Shown in pieces: positions 5,843 to 11,605 of a stretch of DNA of 12,809 nt. Where the stretch lies: assembly GCA_003563755.1 (NCBI GenBank), contig PWUB01000057.1, positions 1-12,809 on the forward strand. Reading direction: 5' to 3'. The notes beneath the pieces were generated by a model. That model saw only the letters and a list, made by a program, of their open reading frames with translations. It made no database searches and was not told the DNA's origin. The DNA comes from Clostridia bacterium (GTDB taxonomy: Bacteria; Bacillota_E; SLMV01; PUMD01). Both the position numbers and the translations under genes were made by a program. Positions within the stretch are counted from its first letter, which is position 1. Every line of letters begins with the position of its first letter.

Positions 5843-5883
5843 ACCGGGCGGGCGGCTCCACTCCCCGCCCGGTCTCTTTTTTT
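5843..5883 (+). terminator. Rho-independent terminator of the first repeat gene
   Basis: ACCGGGCGGG (5843-5852) and CCCGCCCGGT (5864-5873) form a 10-bp GC-rich stem with an 11-base loop, followed by CTC and seven T residues (5877-5883). This is a textbook intrinsic terminator. Confidence 0.9.
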
Positions 5884-5944
5884 GCTCTCCGTGCGGGGGC
5901 GAGCGCGCCGGCGATTCCAGGGCCCATCCCGTGGGCGGTGCATG

Positions 5945-5974
5945 GTAACATAGCCGATTCCATCCGCGTATTAT
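5945..5974 (+). promoter_or_regulatory. Promoter of the second repeat-protein gene
   Basis: GTAACA (5945-5950), 18-base spacer and TATTAT (5969-5974), followed by GTAACGC. Both hexamers, the spacing and the CGTATTATGTA core match the promoter at 5537-5566. The distance to the start codon is also nearly the same (48 versus 50 bases). Confidence 0.6.
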
Positions 5975-6022
5975 GTAACGCACCTGGACGGTCAGATTCT
6001 ATCTCCGAGGAGGTGAAGTGCC

Positions 6023-6160
6023 TTGTTCGGTAAGCGCGACGATCTGTCCATCTTGCTTCTGTTCCTGCTGCTCGTGCTGTGGGGTGATTTCGGCAGGCGC
6101 GATGACATCGGTACCCTGCTTCTGTTCCTCCTGCTGGCGGGTGTCGATCACCGCAAGTAA
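6023..6160 (+). CDS. Two-unit hydrophobic repeat protein, paralogue of 5617-5802
   Basis: Unrecognised 45-residue protein: MFGK, then a 21-residue unit RDDLSILLLFLLLVLWGDFG R and a final unit RDDIGTLLLFLLLAGVDHRK. It starts with TTG, preceded by GAGGAGGTGA with about seven bases spacing, and carries the same promoter and leader layout as the first gene. The first unit is two residues longer (VLW insertion), so the hydrophobic core approaches 14-15 residues. A strong hairpin at 6189-6228 follows the stop. It is short and non-ATG, so automated callers would probably miss it. Existence is supported by conservation of both the coding repeat and the upstream signals; the function is unknown. Confidence 0.65.
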   Translation: MFGKRDDLSILLLFLLLVLWGDFGRRDDIGTLLLFLLLAGVDHRK

Positions 6161-6188
6161 GCCCCGAGCGGTAAAAAGCAGAACACGG

Positions 6189-6228
6189 AGCCCCCGGCGG
6201 GGGTCAGTGTGGGTCCCGCCGGGTGGCT
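6189..6228. terminator. Strong hairpin after the second repeat gene
   Basis: AGCCCCCGGCGGG (6189-6201) pairs with CCCGCCGGG-t-GGCT (6215-6228), 13 bp with one bulged T and a 13-base loop. No T-run follows, unlike the terminator of the first gene, so termination efficiency is uncertain. It sits between that gene and the B12 operon promoter. Confidence 0.5.
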
Positions 6229-6266
6229 TCGGTACCATTCGCTCTCTCTCAATCTCACCGCGGGTG

Positions 6267-6295
6267 TTTACCTGCATGGTAAGAAACCCTATAAT
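6267..6295 (+). promoter_or_regulatory. Sigma-A promoter of the B12 transport operon
   Basis: TTTACC (6267-6272), exactly 17 bases, then a perfect TATAAT (6290-6295). Transcription would start near 6302, leaving a leader of about 370 bases that holds a small GAGGC/GCCTC hairpin (6309-6329), the cobalamin aptamer and the regulated terminator. Confidence 0.75.
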
Positions 6296-6341
6296 GGCAT
6301 TAGCAAAAGAGGCGAAGCTGGGATGCCTCCATAACCGGAAA

Positions 6342-6530
6342 CCCGACGGGTGCCCCCGGTGTCTGCGGCCCGGGGGAGAATAGGGAAGTTCAGTGCACCG
6401 CAGCACGCGGTAATTCTGACGCGGTCCCGCCACTGTGACTGTCGTTATTCCTCTCACGTTATCCACTGCTCAGCCGGAGTGGGAAGGAGTGGGAGGATCA
6501 GGCAGAAGCCAGGAGACCTGCCCGGACGGG
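6342..6530 (+). promoter_or_regulatory. Cobalamin (B12) riboswitch aptamer
   Basis: Adenosylcobalamin- or related corrinoid-sensing RNA that turns down the operon when cofactor is plentiful. The diagnostic B12 box AGCCAGGAGACCTGCC is at 6507-6522; GAGAATAGGGAAG at 6375-6387 and GCGGTCCCGCCACTGTGA at 6421-6438 are the other conserved blocks, and the arms CCCCCGG/CCGGGGG before GAGAATAGGG form the usual upstream stem. The closing helix P1 can be drawn between 6342-6350 and 6521-6530 with one A-A mismatch and one bulge. An intrinsic terminator lies 60 bases downstream, and the genes that follow encode a corrinoid importer, so context and structure agree. Ligand preference (adenosyl- versus hydroxo-/methylcobalamin) is not resolved by reading. 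Confidence 0.93.
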
Positions 6531-6590
6531 GTCCACTCTGTCCCTCCGCGGAGAGGGGAAGTGCGAGCGGCGATCCGCCGACAACATCGT

Positions 6591-6619
6591 CCTACCTCCC
6601 AGGGGAGGTAGGATTTTTT
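6591..6619 (+). terminator. Riboswitch-controlled intrinsic terminator
   Basis: CCTACCTCC (6591-6599) and GGAGGTAGG (6604-6612) form a perfect 9-bp stem with a CAGG loop, followed by A and six T residues. It lies between the B12 aptamer and the first transport gene, so premature termination in the presence of cobalamin is the likely mechanism. The competing antiterminator helix could not be identified with confidence. Confidence 0.9.
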
Positions 6620-6672
6620 AGTGGGTGGGCGCAGCGGGGGACTGCAGGGACCATGAAAGGAGCGAATCGGCA

Positions 6673-7638
6673 GTGTTACAGACTCGCAGCGCAGCACTGG
6701 TGGCCGGATTCTTGGTGTTGGCGATGGTTCTGGGAGGATGCATGCTCTTTCCCACCGCCGAACCCGGGGAGCCCGCGCCCGATGAAGAACCCGAGCAGCA
6801 GGAAGAAGAGGTACACTACCCGCTGACCATCACCGATGATGCCGGGCGACAGGTGAGAATCGAGAAACGGCCCGAAAGGGTCCTTTCCTTCGCCCCCAGC
6901 AACACGGAGATTCTCTTCAGCATCGGCGCCGGGGATCGGGTGGTGGGTGTCGACGACTTCAGCAATTGGCCCGAAGAGGGAGTGGCGAACCTCCCCCGGG
7001 TGGGCGGCCCCATGAACCCCAACTACGAGCTCATCGCCTCCCTCGAAGCAGACCTGTTTTTCACCGTGGCGGGAATGGATGACATAGCACAGCGCCTGGC
7101 CGAGCTGGAGATCACGGTGGTGGTGTTTCAGCCCGAGACCTTCGAGGGAATCTATCGCAACGTGCAGATGGCCGCCGAGATCATGGGCATACCCGGTGAG
7201 GCCGGGGACGTGATCGATCACATGCAGCGGGAGCTGGAGGATGTCGAGGAGAGAGCCGCCGGGCTGTCCGATGAGGAGCGTCCCCGGGTCTTTTACGAGG
7301 TGTGGCCGCCGCTGATGACGGCCGGTCCCGGCACCTTCATCGACATGCTGATCACCACCGCGGGGGGTGTCAACATAGCGGGGGATGCCGGGGGCGAATG
7401 GATCGAGTTTGGCAAGGAGGATCTCATCGACCGGGATCCCGAGATCATAATCACCACCTTCGAGGAGACCATCGCGGAGCTGGAGGCCGGCAAGCGGGAC
7501 GGCTGGGAACACCTCTCCGCGGTCACAGACGGCCGCATCTACCTGATAGACCCCGACCTGGTGTCGAGGCCCAGCCCGCGCCTGGTCGAGGGCCTGAGAG
7601 AGATAGCGAGGATGCTGCATCCGGACCTGTTCGAGTGA
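6673..7638 (+). CDS. btuF: Cobalamin/corrinoid ABC transporter, substrate-binding lipoprotein
   Basis: 321-residue class III (TroA-like) binding protein that captures corrinoid outside the membrane. A signal peptide MLQTRSAALVAGFLVLAM ends in the lipobox LGGC with Cys23 as lipidation site; an acidic linker (PDEEPEQQEEE) leads to the binding domain beginning ITDDAGRQVRIEKRPERVLS, with APSNTEILFSIGAGDRVVGV and RVGGPMNPNYELIASLEADL typical of BtuF/FhuD-like proteins. A start at GTG 6673 is preferred over an in-frame GTG at 6625: AGGAG sits 10 bases before it and it gives a normal lipoprotein leader. The upstream B12 riboswitch supports cobalamin rather than iron-siderophore. Followed 12 bases later by the permease. 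Confidence 0.88.
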   Translation: MLQTRSAALVAGFLVLAMVLGGCMLFPTAEPGEPAPDEEPEQQEEEVHYPLTITDDAGRQVRIEKRPERVLSFAPSNTEILFSIGAGDRVVGVDDFSNWPEEGVANLPRVGGPMNPNYELIASLEADLFFTVAGMDDIAQRLAELEITVVVFQPETFEGIYRNVQMAAEIMGIPGEAGDVIDHMQRELEDVEERAAGLSDEERPRVFYEVWPPLMTAGPGTFIDMLITTAGGVNIAGDAGGEWIEFGKEDLIDRDPEIIITTFEETIAELEAGKRDGWEHLSAVTDGRIYLIDPDLVSRPSPRLVEGLREIARMLHPDLFE

Positions 7639-7650
7639 GGAGCCTGTGAT

Positions 7651-8664
7651 ATGAGGGAGAGGCGGGTCGCCATCCTTTTTGTGCTTTCGCTGCTGACGGT
7701 GCTGGTCATGGTGCTGGCGCTGTGCGGCGGCTCCGTGCACATACCGGCACCCGAGGTGGCGCGGATGCTCTGGAGAATGCTGACCCGCCGCTCCTTCGCC
7801 GATGAGTGGCCCGACAGCTGGCGGGTGATCCTGTTTCAGCTCCGGCTGCCCCGGGTTCTCCTGGCCGCGGTCACCGGTGCCTCCCTGGCCGCCGCCGGTG
7901 CCACCTACCAGGGGATACTGAGAAATCCCATGGCCGACCCCTTCATCCTCGGGGTGTCTGCGGGGGCCGCCCTGGGGGCGGCCATAGTCATGGTGGGAGG
8001 TCTGGGCGGGGCCCTGGTACCCCTGGCAGCCTTCCTGGGGGCTCTCTCGGCCACCGCCGTCGTCTACATGCTGGGTAGGACCGGGGGCAGGGCCTCGGTG
8101 ATGACCCTGCTGCTGGCCGGGGTGGCGATGAGCGCCATGCTTTCCGGCATGGTGTCCCTTCTCATCTTCTTCAGCGGCGAGGAAATGCGGGCCATCGTGT
8201 ACTGGACCATGGGGGGGCTGGGAAGGGCTGACTGGCAGGGAATCAACACCGTTCTGCCCTTCATGATCCTCGGGATGATCCCCCTCGTTTTGCACTCGGG
8301 ACAGCTCAACGCCATGCTGATGGGAGATGAGACGGCCCAACACCTGGGCGTCGATGTCGGGCGGGTGCGCAGGTACCTCCTGCTGTCGGCGTCGCTGCTG
8401 GCTGCCGTGGCAGTATCCATAGGCGGCATCATCGGCTTCGTGGGCCTGATCGTACCCCACATCGTCCGCCTGGTGGCGGGCCCCGACCACCGGTTCCTGA
8501 TGCCCGCGTCGGTGCTGGTGGGGGCTCTCTTTTTGATCCTGGCCGACCTGTTGGCCCGGACCGTCGTCAGTCCCGCCGAGCTCCCCGTCGGCATCATCAC
8601 CGCCATGCTGGGCGGTCCGTTCTTCCTGTACCTGTTGGTCAGGCACAGGGCGTGGCAGCTGTGA
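7651..8664 (+). CDS. btuC: Cobalamin/corrinoid ABC transporter, permease
   Basis: 337-residue FecCD-family inner membrane permease, expected to have about ten helices and to work as a dimer with BtuD. Family landmarks are GASLAAAGATYQGILRNPMA followed by DPFILGVSAGAALGAA, LLAGVAMSAMLSGMVSLLIF, YWTMGGLGRADW, AQHLGVDVGRVRRYLL and the coupling-helix region GFVGLIVPHIVRLVAGPDHR near the C-terminus. Length and N-terminal signal-like helix are normal. An AGGAG site precedes the ATG by 9-10 bases. It is sandwiched between the binding protein and ATPase genes under one riboswitch, so the specificity is inferred from that RNA; the sequence alone would also fit a siderophore or haem permease. Confidence 0.92.
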   Translation: MRERRVAILFVLSLLTVLVMVLALCGGSVHIPAPEVARMLWRMLTRRSFADEWPDSWRVILFQLRLPRVLLAAVTGASLAAAGATYQGILRNPMADPFILGVSAGAALGAAIVMVGGLGGALVPLAAFLGALSATAVVYMLGRTGGRASVMTLLLAGVAMSAMLSGMVSLLIFFSGEEMRAIVYWTMGGLGRADWQGINTVLPFMILGMIPLVLHSGQLNAMLMGDETAQHLGVDVGRVRRYLLLSASLLAAVAVSIGGIIGFVGLIVPHIVRLVAGPDHRFLMPASVLVGALFLILADLLARTVVSPAELPVGIITAMLGGPFFLYLLVRHRAWQL

Positions 8665-8670
8665 GGGGTG

Positions 8671-9474
8671 ATGACCGTGGGCACCGAACCGTTTCTATAT
8701 GCTGAAGGGGTGCACGCCGGGTACGGGGACCTGCCCGTCTTGGAGGGTGTCGACTTCGAGGTCCACCAGGGACGGGTGGTGGGGATCGTGGGCCCCAACG
8801 GCGCCGGTAAGACCACCCTGCTCAGGGTGCTGACGGGAGTGATACCCGTCCGGAAGGGGCGGGTGATTCTCGAGGGGCGCAGGATCGACGAATGGTCGAG
8901 GCGCGCCGTGGCGCGGCGCCTGGCCGTCCTCCCCCAGGCAGGGGACATCCTGTTTGACTTCACCGTGGGAGACATCGTATCCATGGGGCGGCTGCCGCAC
9001 CAGTCGCTGCTTACGGGTGAGACCGCCGAGGACAGGGAGGCTGTCGCCGAGGCCCTGAGGGCGGTGGGTATGCAGCAGTATGCCCGCCGGTCGTTCCTCG
9101 AGCTCAGCGGCGGCGAGAGGCAGAGGGCCATAATGGCCCGGGCCCTCGCCCAGCGGCCCCGCGTTCTACTGCTGGACGAGCCCACCAGCCACCTGGATCT
9201 CGGCCACCAGCGGGCGGTCATGAGTTATGCCCGGGCCCTGGCAGGGGAGCACGGGCTCGCCGTCGTGACCATCCTGCACGACCTCAACACCGCATCCCTC
9301 TACTGCGATGAGCTGGTAGTGCTGTTCGGGGGAACGGTGTTCGCCCGCGGTACTCCCGAGGAAGTCCTGCGCCCGGAGGTCATCCGGGAGGTCTACGGAG
9401 CAGAGGTCGAGATCGTGACCCACCCCCGCCTGGGCACACCCCAGGTGCTGATCAGCCCCCGACCTCATAAGTGA
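8671..9474 (+). CDS. btuD: Cobalamin/corrinoid ABC transporter, ATP-binding protein
   Basis: 267-residue ATPase that powers uptake. All motifs are intact: Walker A GPNGAGKT (residues 41-48), Q-loop Gln89 (VLPQAGD), signature LSGGERQR (145-152), Walker B VLLLDEPTSHLD with Glu170, and H-loop His203 (TILHDLN). The C-terminal region carries GTVFARGTPEEVLRPEVI, typical of FecE/BtuD-type proteins. Start choice is uncertain: GTG 8668, ATG 8671 and GTG 8677 all lie next to a GAGGGGTG ribosome binding site, and 8677 has the best spacing. Only three bases or so separate it from the permease stop, so coupling is likely. No terminator is seen after it. Confidence 0.92.
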   Translation: MTVGTEPFLYAEGVHAGYGDLPVLEGVDFEVHQGRVVGIVGPNGAGKTTLLRVLTGVIPVRKGRVILEGRRIDEWSRRAVARRLAVLPQAGDILFDFTVGDIVSMGRLPHQSLLTGETAEDREAVAEALRAVGMQQYARRSFLELSGGERQRAIMARALAQRPRVLLLDEPTSHLDLGHQRAVMSYARALAGEHGLAVVTILHDLNTASLYCDELVVLFGGTVFARGTPEEVLRPEVIREVYGAEVEIVTHPRLGTPQVLISPRPHK

Positions 9475-9521
9475 TACCCCCCGGGCATAGTCTTCTGCAG
9501 AGAGGCGAAGGGGGGAAGACG

Positions 9522-10055
9522 ATGACTCCAGGCACCTCGGGGAACTGGCGCACCTGGGTCCGCCGCGGGGAGAGGGCCGGACGGCGCGAGAGGTCGGGTG
9601 TTCTCCTCAGGCGGCTGCAGCTCGCCCTCATGGCCGCGGTCCTCGTGTTCGTGGTGGTGAGGCTTATCGGGTCCGCCGGCCCGGTACAGGAGGTCGGAAA
9701 CTTCGACAGCTGGCCCTTCTGGCTGCAGGAGGCCGGGGGGACGCCCGCCCCTCTGACGGAGACGGGCGCTCACACCGGGGAGAAGGTGGTTGTGCTGGGC
9801 CTGATCAACCGCCCCTCGGCCGGGGGGGCGTGGGTGAGTATCGATGGGCGGAGGGTGGCGGCCTTCGAGGAATGGAGGGTCACTGTGACCGTGCGCGGGG
9901 GAGACACCCTCGGACTGCAGCTGGAAGATGGGAGCCCGCCGGTCCGGGTCCGGGTCATCGCCGCCCGGGGCATACAAAGCCCCCCCCTGGGCAGCGAGTG
10001 GTCGGTGGTGGCGGGTGAGGAGATAATCGGATCGGTTCTCATCTCGGACAGGTGA
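9522..10055 (+). CDS. Single-pass membrane protein of unknown function
   Basis: Unrecognised 177-residue protein. The first 31 residues are rich in Arg (nine or more) and should stay in the cytoplasm; one membrane helix follows at about 32-50 (LQLALMAAVLVFVVVRLIG), then an outside domain of about 125 residues with a linker (FDSWPFWLQEAGGTPAP) and a predicted beta-rich part containing VVLGLINRPSAGGAWVSIDG and RVTVTVRGGDTLGLQLEDG. No catalytic motif stands out; the beta part could be a small sandwich or sensor fold. ATG 9522 is preferred to the GTG at 9471 because of an AAGGGGGGAA site just upstream. It lies 47 bases after the B12 ATPase with no terminator between, so it may be read from that operon or belong with cmk; a role in B12 uptake is not shown. 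Confidence 0.7.
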   Translation: MTPGTSGNWRTWVRRGERAGRRERSGVLLRRLQLALMAAVLVFVVVRLIGSAGPVQEVGNFDSWPFWLQEAGGTPAPLTETGAHTGEKVVVLGLINRPSAGGAWVSIDGRRVAAFEEWRVTVTVRGGDTLGLQLEDGSPPVRVRVIAARGIQSPPLGSEWSVVAGEEIIGSVLISDR

Positions 10056-10071
10056 CCGATGCGGGCGGTCG

Positions 10072-10100
10072 TTGCGCTCGGAGCATGCTGGATGTATAAT
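10072..10100 (+). promoter_or_regulatory. Sigma-A promoter of the cmk-plsC-ispH unit
   Basis: TTGCGC (10072-10077), 17 bases, and a perfect TATAAT (10095-10100) preceded by TG. Transcription would start near 10107, giving an unusually long leader of about 178 bases before cmk. Confidence 0.65.
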
Positions 10101-10123
10101 TTGAGCACAACGGGAGGCCGAAA

Positions 10124-10147
10124 ATGTCTTTTGCCGAGGGCGTCTGA
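10124..10147 (+). CDS. Possible 7-residue leader peptide upstream of cmk
   Basis: ATG-initiated MSFAEGV followed by TGA, six bases after a strong GGGAGG ribosome binding site and just inside the predicted transcript. Its stop overlaps closely with the next ATG (TGAATG). The signal is good for ribosome entry, but a reading frame this short may be chance. No codon pattern suggests amino-acid attenuation. Confidence 0.3.
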   Translation: MSFAEGV

Positions 10148-10285
10148 ATGGACCGTCGATATTCGGAGCCGCACACAGATTTGATAATCTACGAGTCGTG
10201 CATATGCTTGCTGCGCACAGTAGAGTGCCGTACGGCTGTCGGTTTTCGTTTCTCTGGTACCCCTCTTCAGGGAGGGGCTTTCTGA
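10148..10285 (+). CDS. Possible 45-residue leader ORF coupled to cmk
   Basis: Starts MDRRYSEPHTDLIIYESCIC and ends PLQGGAF, with its TGA overlapping the cmk ATG (TGATG). It begins one base after the stop of the 7-residue ORF and has only a weak GAGGG site. The stretch is visibly less GC-rich than neighbouring genes, and the peptide matches nothing I recognise. Its best reason for attention is the chained arrangement with cmk, whose ribosome binding site lies in the hairpin at 10260-10277. Confidence 0.25.
   Translation: MDRRYSEPHTDLIIYESCICLLRTVECRTAVGFRFSGTPLQGGAF
10260..10277 (+). promoter_or_regulatory. Hairpin covering the cmk ribosome binding site
   Basis: CCCCTC (10260-10265) pairs with GAGGGG (10272-10277) around a 6-base loop. 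The paired strand includes most of the GGGAGGGG ribosome binding site (10270-10277) of cmk. Translation of the upstream ORF through this point would open the hairpin, so translational coupling is possible. Confidence 0.4.
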
Positions 10286-11013
10286 TGAGCACATCCACCC
10301 ACATAGCAAAGAGAGCACCGTCCCCCAGGGTGGCGGTGGATGGTCCCGCCGGTGCGGGAAAGACCACCGTGGCCGCCATGTTCGCGCGCCGCGTCTGTTT
10401 TCGACACATCGATTCGGGGGCCATGTACCGGGCGGTGACGCTGCAGGCCCTCTACAGCGGATCCTGGATGGGTTCCGACGATGAGGAGCTGCTGGTCGAG
10501 TTGGCCTCCGACCTGGACATCAGCTTCAAGACCGACCCCCGGGAGGGGATGCGAATCCACCTCGGGGGGATCGACTGCACCGAGGAGCTGAGGTGGGGTG
10601 AGGTGGATGAGCACGTGTCCGTGGTGGCCCGTGCCCCGGGGGTGCGTCGGGCACTCGTGGACAAGCAGCGCCAGCTGGCCGCCGCCGGCGGGGTGGTGAT
10701 GGACGGCCGCGATATCGGAACGTGTGTCCTCGCCGATGCTGAGATGAAGATCTACCTGACCGCGGCCCTCGGGGTGCGCATTGCACGGCGCCTTATGCAG
10801 CTGCGCCACGGGGGCAGCGAGTTGAGTTGGGCGGAGGCCGCCCGGAGCGTGGTGAACCGGGACCGGATCGACTCCACCCGCGCCACGGCGCCCCTGCGTC
10901 CGGCGGAGGATGCGATCATCATCGACAGCACCCATCTCAACCGCGTGGACGTGGTGACGCAGATGGTGTTCATCCTGGCCGACCGCGTGCGGGCGCTGCG
11001 GGGGAGGGGTTGA
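10285..11013 (+). CDS. cmk: Cytidylate (CMP/dCMP) kinase
   Basis: 242-residue cytoplasmic enzyme phosphorylating CMP and dCMP with ATP for pyrimidine nucleotide supply. The P-loop is VDGPAGAGKTTVA (Gly20-Thr27), followed by RHIDSGAMYRAVTL, MDGRDIGTCVLADAEMKIYL and the lid and C-terminal segments VVNRDRIDSTRATAPLRPAEDAIIIDST, all standard. The first ten residues before the beta strand are a small extension. An in-frame GTG at 10198 would add 29 residues, but the ATG at 10285 has a GGGAGGGG site and gives a family-typical N-terminus. plsC starts four bases after its stop. In clostridia cmk, plsC, ispH and the S1 gene often cluster like this. Confidence 0.95.
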   Translation: MSTSTHIAKRAPSPRVAVDGPAGAGKTTVAAMFARRVCFRHIDSGAMYRAVTLQALYSGSWMGSDDEELLVELASDLDISFKTDPREGMRIHLGGIDCTEELRWGEVDEHVSVVARAPGVRRALVDKQRQLAAAGGVVMDGRDIGTCVLADAEMKIYLTAALGVRIARRLMQLRHGGSELSWAEAARSVVNRDRIDSTRATAPLRPAEDAIIIDSTHLNRVDVVTQMVFILADRVRALRGRG

Positions 11014-11017
11014 GGCT

Positions 11018-11605
11018 ATGCTGTACTGGGTGGCGTGCACGGTGTTCAGGGCGTTCATGAGCGTCGTCTTCCGCATCCGCGTGGAGGGAATCGAGAATAT
11101 CCCCCCTGAAGGCGCAGCCATCATATGCTCCAACCACGTGAGCTGGTGGGATCCCCCGCTGATCGCGGTGGTGGCCACCCGCAAGGTCCACTTCATGGCC
11201 AAGGAGGAGCTGTTCGAGTACCCGATTCTCGGGTTCATCCTGCCGAGGGTGCGGGCCTTCCCGGTGCGCCGGGGAAGGACGGACCGCGAGGCGATCAGGC
11301 GTGCCGCGGGAGTGCTGAAATCGGCGGGAGTACTCGGGCTCTTTCCGGAGGGTACTAGGCAGACCTCGGGACGGCTGGCGGACTTCACCAACGGTGCCGC
11401 GTACCTGGCGATGAAGAGCGGGGCACCCATCGTTCCCGCGGCGGTGCGGGGAGACTACCGGCCCTTGTCAAAGGTGCGCGTCCGCTTCGGCAGACCCATA
11501 CACCACGAGGGGGTCGCCGTGGAGAAGCCCGGGGGACGCCAGGCCGCGCTGGCGGGCCTGACGCACCGGTTGAGGGATGCGATCGGAGAGTTGTTCGATG
11601 ATTGA
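11018..11605 (+). CDS. plsC: 1-acylglycerol-3-phosphate acyltransferase
   Basis: 195-residue membrane-bound enzyme that acylates lysophosphatidate to phosphatidate in phospholipid synthesis. The catalytic NHxxxxD motif is NHVSWWD (Asn39-Asp45), the glycerol-phosphate site is FPEGTR (109-114), and AFPVRRGRTDREAIRRA and GAPIVPAAVRGD are the other conserved blocks. The N-terminal hydrophobic helix (YWVACTVFRAFMSVVF) anchors it at the cytoplasmic membrane. Length is on the short side but normal for Bacillota. GGGGAGGGG lies about eight bases before the ATG. Its last eight bases overlap the start of ispH, so the two are coupled. Confidence 0.95.
   Translation: MLYWVACTVFRAFMSVVFRIRVEGIENIPPEGAAIICSNHVSWWDPPLIAVVATRKVHFMAKEELFEYPILGFILPRVRAFPVRRGRTDREAIRRAAGVLKSAGVLGLFPEGTRQTSGRLADFTNGAAYLAMKSGAPIVPAAVRGDYRPLSKVRVRFGRPIHHEGVAVEKPGGRQAALAGLTHRLRDAIGELFDD

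Noticed and set aside
6205..6236. T-box-like GGGTGG...GGTACC near the second repeat gene
   Set aside because: No specifier stem or T-box core; the bases belong to a simple hairpin and no aminoacyl-tRNA related gene follows.
6271..6341. Possible cyclic-di-GMP riboswitch upstream of the B12 aptamer (GCAAAAGAGGCGAAGC stretch)
   Set aside because: The promoter -10 at 6290-6295 lies inside the segment, so most of it would not be transcribed, and the conserved GEMM core is not matched.
5502..6466. Long minus-strand open frames across the repeat genes, coding Gln/Glu-rich repeats
   Set aside because: They mirror the 57-bp repeat on the other strand. No ribosome binding site or promoter on the minus strand fits, while the plus strand has both in duplicate, and unit differences are mostly synonymous in the plus frame.
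6676..8646. 656-codon minus-strand open frame opposite btuF and btuC
   Set aside because: High-GC shadow frame, rich in His, Gln and Gly; the plus-strand genes have complete family motifs.
10198..10284. GTG-initiated 29-residue extension of cmk
   Set aside because: No good ribosome binding site, lower GC than the gene, and the family N-terminus fits the ATG at 10285, which has a strong site.
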